DNA of 64,000 nt from Odobenus rosmarus divergens (taxonomy: Eukaryota > Chordata > Mammalia > Carnivora > Odobenidae): positions 1,961,896 through 2,025,895 of the forward strand of contig NW_004450328.1 of NCBI RefSeq assembly GCF_000321225.1, in the 5' to 3' direction. This document shows, piece after piece, positions 35,286-46,720 of this stretch. A model generated the notes under the pieces. It ran no database searches. It worked only from the letters and a program-made list of their open reading frames with translations, and was not told where the DNA came from. The position numbers and the translations under genes are program-made. Numbering within the stretch: position 1 is the first letter of the stretch; every line of letters starts with the position of its first letter.

Positions 35286-35799
35286 ACACTGGCCACCGCC
35301 GTGCCTCACGCCAACCTGACGCCAGGCCTCCTGTCGCAGTGCTCCGTCTGCTGGGTCAGACACCCTTGGATGCTGGCACATAGAGTCTGAGCTCTTCCTG
35401 CCCTGAGGACCATGCTATCCCGCCCCTGCTAGTTTCTCCCAAGCCCCCTGCTCCACCACTCTGAGCTCACTCTGCTCACCCACAGAGCATGGGACAGAAA
35501 GCTGTGTCCCAGGTCAATTTATAACACCCTTACTGATACCTTCGCTTGGACATGACTTGTCCCTGCAAAGGGAGCTCAGGAATGACGTGCGTGTCCTCCT
35601 GGAGAAGAATGGAGGAGAGCAAGCAACTGGGAAGTGTGGTGGCAATGTGAGAGACGTTGTGGCATGGGGGTACCCTAGGCAGACTTTGAGGAAGGAAGAA
35701 GGCCTCGAAGGGCAATGCCTGGGCTACACGGTGACTGATATGGAGCTACTTCATGGGCTTCTTGACTGTGCACGCAAGACAGGCATCTGCAAGCACCCC

Positions 35800-35890
35800 C
35801 TCATTGACCCTGCTGGGGGATCTTATGAAGGAGGAACTGTTACTCTCTCTTTAACAGATAAGGAGACAGAGGCTCAGAAAGGGTAAGGAT
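35800..35890 (-). repeat. MIR fragment, antisense
   Basis: TTTAACAGATAAGGAGACAG followed by AGGCTCAGAAAGGGTAAG is the reversed MIR core. Confidence 0.55.
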
Positions 35891-36404
35891 TGTGTGGAGA
35901 GCCAAGTGGGCTAGCTCCAGAGTGGGCACCCCTGAATATTTCTCTGCTGCCCCTGGAAGGGCCAGATTCTCCAGATAAAGGACACCAGCACTGCCCTCCC
36001 AAGCAACCTGAACCTCAGGAGAAGAGGTATGACTAAGGATGATGGTAAGAAAAATGGAAATGTGGCTGGGGAGGAGGAGGGACTGAGAGCCATCGGTGAC
36101 CCAGATGGTGACCCAGACGAGACCCTTGCTGGTCTTGTCACTGGTTGACTCTTAGGTGGTCTCCACCCTAGTGGGTCTCAGAGCCCACAGGCGTGGCCAG
36201 GGTGTGTAGCATTACAGGGCAGTATATGGTGTGGCTCTATCCAAAGTGGGGAGGATGGGGAGGGCACAAGCCCCTCATTCCAGCCTGCTTCCCGAACCCC
36301 CAGCACACCTACCCACAGACACCACTATCCTTCAAGTTTCAAACATTGGCCTGACACCCACCAGTCATCTCTGGACAGCCAGCAATGTCTGTCTGGCCAT
36401 CCAG

Positions 36405-36545
36405 CAGGAGAGAGAGCACCAGGTTGGAGTCAGACACACCTGGGTTTGAATCTCAATTCTGCAACTTCCCAGCTGTGTGTCCATGAACAAGTCACTTAAC
36501 AACTCTGAACCCCCATTTCCTCATCTGGAAAGTGAGACTAATACC
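36405..36545 (+). repeat. MIR SINE, sense
   Basis: TGGAGTCAGACACACCTGGG, TTTGAATCTCAATTCTGC, CAAGTCACTTAACAACTCTG, CCATTTCCTCATCTGGAAAG. Confidence 0.85.
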
Positions 36546-36549
36546 CAGG

Positions 36550-37035
36550 CATATCCACTCATACAACCAATATTCCTTGAGGACCTACTGTGTGCCAGAT
36601 ATGTTTCTAAGTCTTGGGGACACAGTGGAGAGCAAGACAGAGTCCCTGTCCTCATGGAGCTGACAGTCAAGTGGGGGGAAAAGACAATAAAGATGCAATT
36701 TCCAGGAAGAAACAGAAGGAGGAGACAGAGTGGCTGGAGAAAGCTACTTCAGATTAGATCATCAGGGAAGGCCTCTCTGGGAAGGGGCTTCAAACCAGAA
36801 TCTGAAGGATAAGGAGAAGTTGATCATGAAAAAGCCTGGTAGCAGTCCCAAGCAGAGGGAACAGAGATTGCCAAGGCCTTTGGATGGGGAGAAGGGCTCA
36901 GTATGGCTGGAGCCTGTGGAGTGAAGGGGTGAGGGGTTGTAGGAAGGTATCGAAGGACCAGTTCGGGGAGGGGTTGGGATTTTATTCAGAACACAATAGG
37001 AAGCCACTAGAAGCTTTTAAGCATGCAAGTGACAC
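36550..37035 (-). repeat. L2 LINE 3' region, antisense
   Basis: A well-preserved order: CCTTGAGGACCTACTGTGTG, CTCATGGAGCTGACAGTCAA, TCATCAGGGAAGGCCTCTC, AAGCAGAGGGAACAGAGATT, TTTTATTCAGAACACAATAG, GGAAGCCACTAGAAGC. Confidence 0.8.
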
Positions 37036-37659
37036 TTCCCCCACTTAGTCATCCGAGCCACAAAGGCACAGAGCACACAGGGCATGCTTGGTAAATGTTG
37101 GTTGACTTGTATGTGGTCTCAACCCAGTGGGTCTCAGAGCCCCCAGGCCTCGCGAGGCCTTGTAAATGTCACGTGGCCGTGTGTGGCTCAGCTTTATGCA
37201 GAGGGGGAGCACAAGGGAGCAGCAACCTCTCCTTCCAGGCCAGGTGTTCTCGGTGCTCTGTCCTTTGGCAGATTCTGCCAGCCAGCCACCTTCCCAGAAA
37301 TAAATGGTAGCCAAGCACACACTCAACTCATTGTCTCAAAATAGCCATCAGGGAATTTCCAACACCTGGGAAAAGCACAGAGAAGATATCGTTTGTGAGA
37401 AGAGCTTTCCAAGTGCGAAGAATTTCCATCAAAGGGAAGTGTCCTCCAAGAGGCTCTTAGGCTCCCCAGCCATCTGCAGCAGCATAGGCCGTCGGGGGGG
37501 AGGGAACCAGGATGGAGGGAAGACGGGAGCCTGGGGAGACAGTACAAACCTTTAGTGTGAAACAGCCAGGACAGGACACCAGGCCAAGGCAGGGACCAGT
37601 GAAGGCAAGGGCATGAAGGATCCTCAGAGGAGGCGAGCAGGAAGGTCAGCTCTTGGGAG

Positions 37660-37835
37660 GGGAACTTTGGCAATGGTTGCCAAAACTGAAAATGCACCTT
37701 CCTTTTGACCCAGTAATTCCACCACTCAGAATTTACCCCCAGACATATTTGCCCAGGTGGACAAGGATATTCATTGCAGCAGAGGGTTGAAATCACCCTA
37801 AAAGTCCACCAACTAATGGGTTAAGTGTTGGCAAC
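37660..37835 (+). repeat. LINE-1 3' fragment, sense
   Basis: TTCCTTTTGACCCAGTAATT, ACAAGGATATTCATTGCAGC and AAAGTCCACCAACTAATGGG match the L1 3' region. Confidence 0.65.
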
Positions 37836-37849
37836 AGAAATCTATGTCT

Positions 37850-38026
37850 CTGTCCCTGACTGGGCCTCCTGTACCACTTCCACTCTTTCACTCCTCTCCA
37901 GCCACTCTGGCCTCCTCGGCCCTTCAATGTGCCAGGCATATTCCTACCTCAGGGCCTTTGCACTTGCAATCCCTCTACCTGAGCCATTCTTCCCTTGGAT
38001 CTCCACTTCTGCAGTAGGCAGCTTCC
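37850..38026 (+). repeat. L2 LINE, sense, left part
   Basis: CCAGCCACTCTGGCCTCCTC, CCTCAGGGCCTTTGCACTTG, GCCATTCTTCCCTTGGATC. Interrupted by an MLT1 LTR and resumed at 38521. Confidence 0.8.
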
Positions 38027-38515
38027 AGGATGGCCTAGAATGATCCCTGCCTCACTGTGGAATCATTATGAAATCCCCTCCCATAGAGTATGGGCTGGAC
38101 TTACTGACAGAATACAGATGTGATGGAATGTCACTTCTGATGTTAGGTTTGAAAAACACCGTGGCTTCCGTCTTGGGCTCTCTCTCGCTCTTTCCTTAGC
38201 ATTATTCTCTCTCTTTCTCTTTCTTGGATCACTTCTGCTGGGGGAAGCAAGCTGCTCTGTTGCAAGCAGCCCTTGGGAGAGGCCCAGGAGGCCAGCCCAT
38301 GAGGAACCGAAGCTGCCACAACTGTGAGCGTGAGCTTGTATGTGGATGCTTCAGCCCCAGGCAAGCGCTGAGGTGACCGCAGCCCTGACCCATAGCTTGA
38401 CTACAACCCATGAGAGACTTGGAGCCAGAGTTTCCAACTCATCTGTGCCTAGATCCCTGACCCACAAAACTGCTAAGTTTGGAGGTAACTTGTTACACAT
38501 CAATAACTAACTCAA
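38027..38515 (+). repeat. MLT1-type ERVL-MaLR solo LTR inside L2
   Basis: GGATGGCCTAGAATGATCCC, CGTGGCTTCCGTCTTGGGC, GCAAGCAGCCCTTGGGAGAG, TGACTACAACCCATGAGAGA, GCTAAGTTTGGAGGTAACTT. CTTCC occurs at 38022-38026 and 38516-38520, a 5-bp duplication as expected for ERVL-type integration. Confidence 0.8.
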
Positions 38516-38520
38516 CTTCC

Positions 38521-38780
38521 TTCGGGTCTCTGCTCAAATGTCTCTTTACCATAATGGCCTCCCCTTATCACGGTATAAAGGATACCCCTCCCCCTCTTTA
38601 TAGCCCTCATCCCACCTAACATGTCATTCGTATATTTAACTATTAAATATCTCTCCCTACTAGCATAGCAGCTCCCTGGAACATAAATGGTGTCTATTTT
38701 GTTCATTGTTGTGTCTCTAATGCCTAGAGCAGTGTCTGACACATAGAAGGTGCTCAGTAAATATTGACTAAGTTAATAAT
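38521..38780 (+). repeat. L2 LINE 3' end, sense, right part
   Basis: GGGTCTCTGCTCAAATGTC, TTTGTTCATTGTTGTGTCTC, TGCCTAGAGCAGTGTCTGAC, GGTGCTCAGTAAATATTGAC continue the L2 left at 38026. Confidence 0.85.
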
Positions 38781-39532
38781 CCACAAGTGAAAAAGAACTG
38801 GGTAGATTAAAATATACTGACCAAAAATGACCCCCAAGAAATATTAAGTGAAAAAAGCAAGGCACAGAAAAATGAGCGCACTGTGCTACCATACATACAT
38901 TTTTAAATTTAGAACAACTCCAGAAGGATAGACAAGAAACCGGTAGAAGTGAAAGAAGGCTGCACAAGGAGAGGTTACCTGACCTGGGGCTTGAGGGGAA
39001 GGCAGGAAAAAGGAGGAACAGTGTTTCAGGCAGGACGAACAGCATGGGTCTCCTCTGGAGACCAAGATGGTGCCAGCCCAGGCGCTCTTCTGTGAGGCGG
39101 CCCAGCCCACCTCCACGCACTGGGCTCCTGGCCATACTCAGCTCCAGTCCAGCAACCTCCTGGGACCTTCCTCAATTCTACTCTGCTCCAGATCCACCTA
39201 GCGCCTTCCCGCTCCCGGCCTGGACCTCAGAGCCTGCTTGCCTGAACTGGATTCATCAAGACAGAATCATCCACAGGTCTCTTTGGCTTTAGACCCTCCT
39301 GGTCACCCTGGTTAAGTGTGCCCTGCCCCAATACCACCTGGGATCCAAGCCCTGGCTATTCTGTCTGCTGGACTGGGGGCCTTACAGGCCTTCTCAGTCC
39401 CTGGGGAATTCAAAAAACTGCCACAGGGTGGAGATGGAGGCAGAAGCGGATAAATAGGAACGGCGGGGCTTGGATGCGCCATCCCCCCCACCCCCACTTG
39501 TGCTATAACCACAGGCAGTTAATGTATTTTCA

Positions 39533-39705
39533 TAGCCTCTCTCTCTCTCTCTCCCTCTGTCTCTCTCTAGTTCTGCCTCCCTGTGTCTCTATTCCGTTCC
39601 TCTGTTTTTCCCTGTACGTCTGTCTTTCCCTCTATCTCTAAGTATCTCTGTCTCCGTGTATCTCTATGATTCTCTGTCTCTGGGTATCTCAGACACATCC
39701 TTCCA
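39533..39705. repeat. CT-rich low-complexity tract
   Basis: (TC)n followed by degenerate CTGTCTCT/TATCTCT repeats. Confidence 0.9.
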
Positions 39706-39834
39706 TCTCTGTGTCTGGCCTGGTCTGGGTCCCCCTCCCCCCTTACATGAACTACATACATTGCCACTGTAATGCCAAATCGCCGCTACCAGGAAAATCC
39801 CCAAATTGCCGTGATATTACCGATTCTCTTACAG

Positions 39835-40060
39835 TCATCATCCTGACAGCCAACCACATACCAGGCACTGTGCTAAGTACTCAGTACACGTTCACTGCTT
39901 AAATCCTTGCAACCCGCCCATGTCATAGGGACCAATGGTGGGACTATTATCTTGTTTGGGGAAGGGGTAACTAAGGCTCAGGGAAAATAGAGAACTCGAC
40001 CAAAGACACACGGTGGTGAGGTGAGAATGCACACCCAGGCAGTCTGCCCTTCATCCCCAC
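39835..40060 (-). repeat. MIR SINE, antisense
   Basis: CATACCAGGCACTGTGCTAA, TAAATCCTTGCAACCCGCC, AACTAAGGCTCAGGG, AGACACACGGTGGTGAGG are in reversed MIR order. Confidence 0.75.
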
Positions 40061-40339
40061 ACAGCATGGCCTCCCACCTTCACTTCCACACCTGTGATGG
40101 AGCACTTCTTAGGGAGTCTCCAGCCTCCCAAGAAGGGAACTCAGGCTGATAAATGTAGCTCATGCCTAACCCCCCTCCATTCTCTATTGGTGGCCCACCC
40201 TGGCCCAGGGGCAAGGAGACAGCTGCCTATTTGAGGGGCAGGAAGGCTCTGATGTCTGCCCCATGTACCCCTCCCACATACAGGCACCCTCTTAGGTTAC
40301 TGTAAGGCAGGTTCTGTTACAACCATCTCATGAACTACC

Positions 40340-40435
40340 ATTTATGAAGGCCACCTTCGTGTCAGGGACTAGGGATATAGGAAAGACAAGAGAGATCCAA
40401 GCTTGCCCTAAAGCTCACGCTCTAGCAAGGAGAGT
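40340..40435 (-). repeat. L2 LINE 3' end fragment, antisense
   Basis: TTCGTGTCAGGGACTAGGGA followed by TAAAGCTCACGCTCTAGC. Confidence 0.5.
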
Positions 40436-41454
40436 GCCTGGCATATGGGTGACGTGGAGGGAAACCCTGGGAGGAGAGGGCGGGCCTGGCTCCTGCCTCA
40501 ATCAGTCAGGGACATACAGACTAGTGAGCCCTGGCCATCAATTGTCCCAGGAGTCCCTTCGAGTCTCATTCCCTCCAGTTAATGGAAAACTCCAGTCCCG
40601 ACATTAAGTCCTTCCCCCTGTCCCCCTACCCACCCTGGGCCCCACCCCCCTGGCCCCCCACCACGTGTAAGAGACTTCAGAGCATGGCCTTCTCCTCTAC
40701 AACAGGGCTCTGGCCTCAATTTCCCTGCCTAGTTCCCTCCCCAACCCACTTGCCTGGAGTTGCATCCTATGCCTGTACAGCCCCTAGCTGGCTGAAGTCC
40801 TGGCCACTGGGGAGAGGAGGGAGCATGCTCTTCCTGAGGATCTCCAGCTGCCCTGCCCACTGACCTGGTTTCCACCTAAGGTCTCATGCCCAGGCCTTGC
40901 CCCACTTTGGCCACACACCCAGGCCCTGCTCCTTCCTAGCCATACGTCCAGGACAACTTCCACCATGCCCCTCAGAGTCCAGCCTTCCCTTGGACCAGTG
41001 CCTGGGCCTCTTCATGTTTCCCCTGAGACCAGGCCCCTGAGCACCCAGCATCCCTTGCTACACCCACTCCCCTAAGTCATTTAAAACTGCTAGAACGGAG
41101 AAGTTCCAGGACTGTGGGTTCTTCTTCCAGTTTTTATTAAACTTATTAAAATTCTCACCTCCTCCTATCCCCCAAAGCCCAATTTCTGCCTGGCCCTGTA
41201 CCTGGGGCCAGGCTCATTTGTATGAAAGGTCCAGTGGCCTGCCTGTTCCCCCAACCCTTGCCTCCAGAGCATGCAGAGGATGTGGCAGAATTTCAGTCAC
41301 CGTGACCAGCCTCAGCGAGGCCAAGGACAGGATGCAGCCTCCCCTCACCCCTACCTCCTGAAGACACACTGGCTACCCCCAGCTGACAGACCCCGGTTCC
41401 CTTCTAGAATCTTCAGACTCCTCTGCAGGCCCTGACTTGCTTCTAAGATCCCAA

Positions 41455-41620
41455 CTCATTCATTCAACAAATGTTTATTAAGTGTCCTCTATATGCAAAG
41501 CACTGGACCAGCCACTGGGGATACAGCTGTGAATAAGGCATGGCCATTCCCCCAAGGCTAATGAGGAGGATGACATAAATAGTGAAGTAAAATCAATTAT
41601 TACAAATACTAAAATAGAAA
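41455..41620 (-). repeat. L2 LINE 3' end, antisense
   Basis: CATTCATTCAACAAATGTTT, CCACTGGGGATACAGCTGTG and ATGACATAAATAGTGAAGTA mark a reversed L2 terminus. Confidence 0.75.
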
Positions 41621-41634
41621 GACATAAGCTGTAT

Positions 41635-41990
41635 CTAAAACTGGCAGCCCATGGGATGAATCCAACCTGCAGATGTTGGCTAGAGCTATAAAAAATTGAA
41701 TTTTTTTTTTTGCCAACATTTAAAAATCTGGAGAATTTCCATTAAAATATGGGAGTTTCGGCTTCTCTTGTAAAACTCAGAAACTCTGGTGACCGTGGGT
41801 CCACATTTCCCCTCGGCGACCCTCCACAGTCTGATGGGAGCTATGCCATTTAGTTGGGGCCTGTGGTCATGGAGCCTCACAGGCCCCACTGTGCCATTCC
41901 TCCCATATTCCTTCTCTCACTTGTATTTCTGCCCAGGCCACGGAAGGCATTTATCGTTTCAACCCCTGAAAGGGACCTGAGGGTGAGAAA
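41635..41990. repeat. probable ancient DNA-transposon fossil
   Basis: CTGGCAGCCCATGGGATG, AAAATCTGGAGAATTTCCA, AACTCAGAAACTCTGGTGAC and CACAGGCCCCACTGTGCC resemble a hAT-type mammalian repeat I cannot name. Confidence 0.35.
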
Positions 41991-42165
41991 GGTCCATTTT
42001 ACCTGGGCGTGGGGAAGGCCTGGAAAAGGAGGTGAGCTTGGAGCTGAGTCTGGCAAGGTCAGCATGTGCTCACCCAGGAGGGACAGCGGGAGGAGGGGAA
42101 GAAGGAGGTAGGCAGTGGGAAGGGCCCAAGCAAAGGCAGGGAGGGACAGAACAGTGCGTTCTGGG
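41990..42165 (-). repeat. L2 LINE fragment, antisense
   Basis: GGGGAAGGCCTGGAAAAGG, GTGAGCTTGGAGCTGAGTC, GGCCCAAGCAAAGGCAGGG. Diverged. Confidence 0.45.
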
Positions 42166-42380
42166 CCTCCCAGTCCTCCTGAGTTTGGCATCACCTGCTC
42201 TCATGGGGCTCCAGACTCAGGACTGTTCTGGTTCAGCTTCTGATCTCCTGGGACCTGCCACAGACAGGTGAGAATAACGCTATAGGTGAGTGCAGGCCAA
42301 GAGGCTTAGGGAACACAAAAAGGACAGGTTTCCAACTAGATCACCTCTAAGGCACCTTCTAACTCAGGTAACTGGAATTT

Positions 42381-42587
42381 ATTTTATTTTTTTAAAAGAT
42401 TTAATTTATTTATTTAATTGACAGAGAGAGAGAGACAGCGAGAGAGGGAACACAAGCAGGGGGAGTGGGACAGGGAGAAGCAGGCTTCCCGCTGAGCAGG
42501 GAGCTCGATGCAGGACTCGATCCCAGGACCCCGATCATGACCTGAGCCGAAGGCAGTCACTTAACCAACTGAGCCACCCAGGCGCCC
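42381..42587 (-). repeat. carnivore tRNA-derived SINE, antisense
   Basis: GACAGAGAGAGAGAGACAGC, GGCTTCCCGCTGAGCAGGGA, CTGAGCCACCCAGGCGCCC. CTCAGGTAACTGGAATTT flanks it exactly at 42363-42380 and 42588-42605. The duplicated bases include one end of the older L1 duplication at 42594-42616. Confidence 0.97.
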
Positions 42588-42616
42588 CTCAGGTAACTGG
42601 AATTTTAAAAACAAAA

Positions 42617-44217
42617 CAAAACAAAACTTCTTACTCTGAAATAATTATTGATTTGCAGGAGGTTGTGAAGAAATATACAAGAATGTCTTGCACATCCTTC
42701 CCCCACTGTTAAGACACAACTTGTATGGTCCCAGGATACAATATGGCGGTCAAGAAATTGCCCTTGACCCAACCCATAGGGTTGATTCAGATTTCACCAG
42801 TTATGCATGCACCTATGAGTGTGTGTGTATGTGTGTGTGCATAGCTCTGTACAATTCTGTCACATGTGTAGCCTTGCCTACCAACCACCATATTAAGATA
42901 CTCGACTGTACCATCCCAAGACCCCCTAATATTGCCCCTTTACAGCTACACCCATCAGCCTGCTACCCCTAATCCCTAGCAACCACCAGTCTGTTCTCCA
43001 TGTCCGTAACTGTTATCACACAAATGTTACATAAATGGAATCATGGCCTACATATCCTCTGAGATTGGCTTTTCCCATTCAGCTTAATTTCCTTGAGGTC
43101 CACCCAAATTGTGTATATCGGTAGTTGGTTCCTTTTTAAAAAAAATTTATTATTGAAATATAGTTGACATGCAACGTTATATTTGTTTCAGGTGTATAAC
43201 ATAGGGATTTAACAACTCTAGACATTACCAGTGTTCACCACGATAAGTGTCGTCCCCATCTGTCACCATACAATATCATTGACCGTATTCCCTATGCCAT
43301 ACTTGTCAACCCCATGACTTGTTTTGTAACTGAAAGTTTGTGCCTCTCAATCCCCTTCACCTATTTCGCCCGTCCCCTCGCCCCCCTCCCCTCTGGCCAC
43401 CACGAGTTTGTTCTCTGTATTTAAAAGTCTGGTTTTTTGTTTGTTCATTTGTTTTGTTTTTTTTTTAAATTCCACATATAAGTGAAATCATATGGTATTT
43501 GTCTTTCCCTGTCTGACTTATTCACTTAGCATTATACCCTCTAGACCCATCCATGTTGTTACAAATGGCAAGATCTCCTTCTTTTTTATGGCTGAGTAAT
43601 ATTCCATTGTATAGATATATCACATCTTCTTTATCCATTTATCTATTGATGGACACTTGGGCTGCTTCCATGTCTTGGCTGTTGTAAATGATGCTGCAAA
43701 AAACATAGGGGTGCATATATCTCTTCGAATTAGTGTTTTTATCTCCTTTGGGTGAATCCCAGTAGTGGAATTACTGGATCATATGGTAATTCTATTTTTA
43801 ATTTGTTGAGGACTCCATATGGTTTTCCAGAGTGACTGCACCTGTTTGCATTCCCAACAACAGTGCACAAGGGTTCTCTCTTCTCCACATGTCCTCACCA
43901 ACTCTTGTCATTTCTAGTAGTTGGTTCCTTTTTGTTGCTGAGTAGTATTCCGTGGTGTGGATATACCACAGTTTATATATTTATTCATCCATTGAAGGAC
44001 GTTTGGTTAGTTTCCAGTTTGAGGCTCTTACAAATAAAGCTGCTATGAACATTCATGTACAAGTTCCTGCGTGAAAATAAGTCTTCCTTTTTCTGAGATA
44101 AATGCCCAAGAATGCAATTGCTGGGTCCATTTTTACTTTTGAAAGGAACTGCCAAACTATTTTCCAGAGTGGCTGTTAGCATTTCACATTCCCCCCAGCA
44201 ATGATCAACTTTCTTGA
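42617..44217 (-). repeat. older LINE-1 3' end, antisense (outer element of a nest)
   Basis: CTGAAATAATTATTGATTTG, AACCACCAGTCTGTTCTCC, GTTGCTGAGTAGTATTCCG, CAATTGCTGGGTCCATTTT. Flanked by TAACTGGAATTT(T)AAAAACAAAA at 42594-42616 and 44218-44239. Interrupted by a younger L1 at 43138-43916. Confidence 0.85.
43138..43916 (-). repeat. younger LINE-1 3' end, antisense (inner element)
   Basis: GAAATATAGTTGACATGCAA, AAATTCCACATATAAGTGAA, GGCTGAGTAATATTCCATTG, CAACAACAGTGCACAAGGG. A 17-bp exact duplication GTAGTTGGTTCCTTTTT at 43121-43137 and 43917-43933. 5'-truncated, no open ORF2. Confidence 0.93.
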
Positions 44218-44605
44218 TAACTGGAATTTAAAAACAAAAATCTCCAGTTCTCGTTGGGGCCCAATCTTTCCACATGCTCAATCTTTCTGAGCATCCCCAG
44301 GATGATGACAATCCACCCCCATCCTTGGCAGCCTATCTCCCCCTTCTGCTCCCCCCCGGCAAGAAGCTCATAGAAAGCTGGGCCATGCCCCACTCGCTCA
44401 GATCTGCCACCTTGGGTCCAGGACAGACACGGAGGGAGCATCAGGGGTGCTCCATGGAGGCAAATTAAGTTGCACAGAACAACTAGTCAGGTCAGCAAAG
44501 ACACACAGCCAGCCAATCCGAGGAGGGCAGACACCAGCCCCCAGGTTCCCAGAGCATGGCTTAACTCCTCCAGAGTCAGTCTTACTCAGCCTGACAGGCC
44601 ACCAA

Positions 44606-44932
44606 CAGTGGTCAACCTTGAACATGGGTTTGAACTGCACTTCCAATGTGGATTTTTTTTCAGTAAGTACAGTATGGTAGAAGTATTTTCTCTTTCTTGT
44701 GATACTCTTAATTACATTTTCTTTCTCTAGCTTGCTTTATCGTAAGAATGCAGTATATAATACATATAACATACCAAATGTGTGCTAATTGACTATTGAT
44801 GTTGTCAGTAAGACTTCCAGTCAACAGTAGGCTATTCATAGTTAATTTTTGGGGGAGTTAAAAGCTATACATGGATTTTCAACTACATGGGAGCTCAGCA
44901 CCCCTAACCCCCATGGGTTCAAGAGTCACCTG
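44606..44932 (+). repeat. TcMar-Tigger-type DNA transposon fossil
   Basis: TTGAACATGGGTTTGAACTG near the left end and CATGGGTTCAAGAGTCACCTG-like sequence at the right end form imperfect inverted termini. Inside are GTAAGAATGCAGTATATAAT and GGCTATTCATAGTTAATTTT. No transposase frame. Confidence 0.75.
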
Positions 44933-45224
44933 TACGTGCAAAAAACAAAAAACAAAAACAAAACAACAACAAAAAAAACCTAACTCTTTTTATCTAGAAA
45001 GCACAGACGTACATTTAATATGTAAGCAGATACACAGATACCTGTAAGAGTGAAAATTTCATGGAGGAAGGGACAATTAGGAAGAAAAATTTCTAACAAG
45101 GCTCCTAGGAAAGCAATAATGAAAACAAGGTTGAGAAACGCTGTCCTGGAAGCACATCATAGTCCCTCCACCTGTGAGTCAAAGGGAGGAGGTTGTCCTA
45201 ACTGGCAGAGAAACAGAGCAGGAC

Positions 45225-45560
45225 CTTCTGAAAGGGCACTCCTGACCATCTTGCTTCCCCCGATCTAGAACCATCCCTGGCTCCCACTGCCTCCAGAGAG
45301 ACGTCTGAACTGCCAAGCATGGCAGCCTCTCCAGCGGTATCTCTCCCCACACCCCCCATGCTCAAGCTCTTATCAAAGCCGCAGGTGAACTATGGATTCC
45401 AGGTGAACTACGCTCCAAGCCCCATTGTGCCTCCTTGCCTTTGCACCTGGTGTTCCTTCGGCCTGAAATGCCTTTCCCCACTCTTCACTGATCTTTGTTA
45501 AAAGAACAGTCAATTTGTCACCTCTGCAGAGGCCCCTTCACTTTTCCAAGTGCTCCAGAT
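45225..45560 (+). repeat. L2 LINE, sense, diverged
   Basis: CATCCCTGGCTCCCACTGCC, TTGCCTTTGCACCTGGTG, TTCCTTCGGCCTGAAATGCC, TTTGTCACCTCTGCAGAGGC. Confidence 0.5.
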
Positions 45561-45639
45561 GCCTGCAATGCTGTTCATGCCTGTGGGGCAGCCTTTAACG
45601 CATCATACTGCCACTAAGCTGTGTCCTAGAAGGCTCCTC

Positions 45640-46720
45640 CAACTCGACGCTGGGCTCCCTGGAGACAGGGGCTGCATCTCACTCACCTGCAGCATCTCAC
45701 AAGCATCTCAAATTAGCATGCTTCAAATCGGAGCTCCTCATTCCCGCCCTTCCATTCCCATCCCCCATCCCCATCCCTCATCCCCATCTCCATCTCCACT
45801 CCCCCATCCTGACCCCCTCCCCATCCCTCATCCCCACCCCTCATTCCTCATCCCCATCTCCATCCCCATCTCCACTCCCCCATCCCGACCCCCCTCCCCC
45901 ATCCCTCATCCCCACTCTCCATCCTCACATCCCGACTCCCCTCCCCCATCCCTCATTCCCAACTCTCCATCCCCACCCCACATCCCTCATCCCCATCTCC
46001 ATCCCCATCTCCACTCCCCCATCCCGACTCCCCTCCCCCATCCCGACCCCCCTCCCCCATCCCTCATTTCCAATCCACCACCGTCATCCCCCAGCCCCTA
46101 GCTCCGTCCGCACCTCTCCTATGTCGGATCCATCAGCACATCCTGTTGGTTCTACCTTTCAAACATTTCCAGAAGCCAACCACCTGTCACACCTTCACCA
46201 TTGCCACCCTGGCCTCAGCCACCTGCCTCTCTCACCTGGACCATTCTAGAAGGCTCCTCGCATCTTCCTTGCTTAAAACCCTCAGGGGCTCCCGCACTGC
46301 ACCCCACCCATGGCAAGCCCCCCCGTTTCCTAGCCTGGGATCCTCGGACTGCTGCAGTCCCACCCCACTTTCCACCACCCCGCCCCCACCAGCACAGTCC
46401 CTGCCAGCCACTCCAAGTGTCACCCTCCCGGGGCCTGCCCTGCCGAAAACCCTTCACTGCGCTCCCCCCTACCGCCTGGGGAGAGAACAGAAGCCCAGCA
46501 CCACCCACCTCTGCATCTCCAGCCTCCTCCCACGGCCACCTTGTCACAGGTCCTCCCCCCTGAGAACATCCCGCCTGCCTGGGGGCCTTCTTCTCACTGC
46601 CCTCTTGCCTGGATCACTCTCGCCAACCCCCTTCACCCCCACCGTCCCCTCAGCCAGCTAACTCCTCCCATCCTTCAGGCCTCAGAGGGCAGGCCCCCAG
46701 CGGGCACGGTCCCCTGTGAC
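45640..46720 (+). repeat. L2 LINE, sense, with internal minisatellite
   Basis: TTCAAATCGGAGCTCCTCAT before and CAAACATTTCCAGAAGCCAA, CACCTGGACCATTCTAGAAG, CTTAAAACCCTCAGGGGCTC, CATCCTTCAGGCCTCAGAGG after the minisatellite are in L2 order. Frames of 183 and 171 codons here are chance. Confidence 0.75.
45748..46085. repeat. CCCATCCC-type minisatellite with a longer repeat unit
   Basis: A C-rich array of CCCATCCC, CCCCATCT and CCCGACCCCC blocks. A larger unit, CATCTCCATCCCCATCTCC + ACTCCCCCATCCCGAC + CCCCTCCCCCATCCCTCAT, recurs with variation. One strand is almost purine-free. Confidence 0.93.

Noticed and set aside
45550..46101. 183-codon frame rich in PHPHPS
   Set aside because: It is a translation of the C-rich minisatellite and the surrounding L2.
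46146..46661. 171-codon plus-strand frame
   Set aside because: It lies in a sense L2 fossil but is not in a conserved reverse-transcriptase frame; Pro-rich chance frame.
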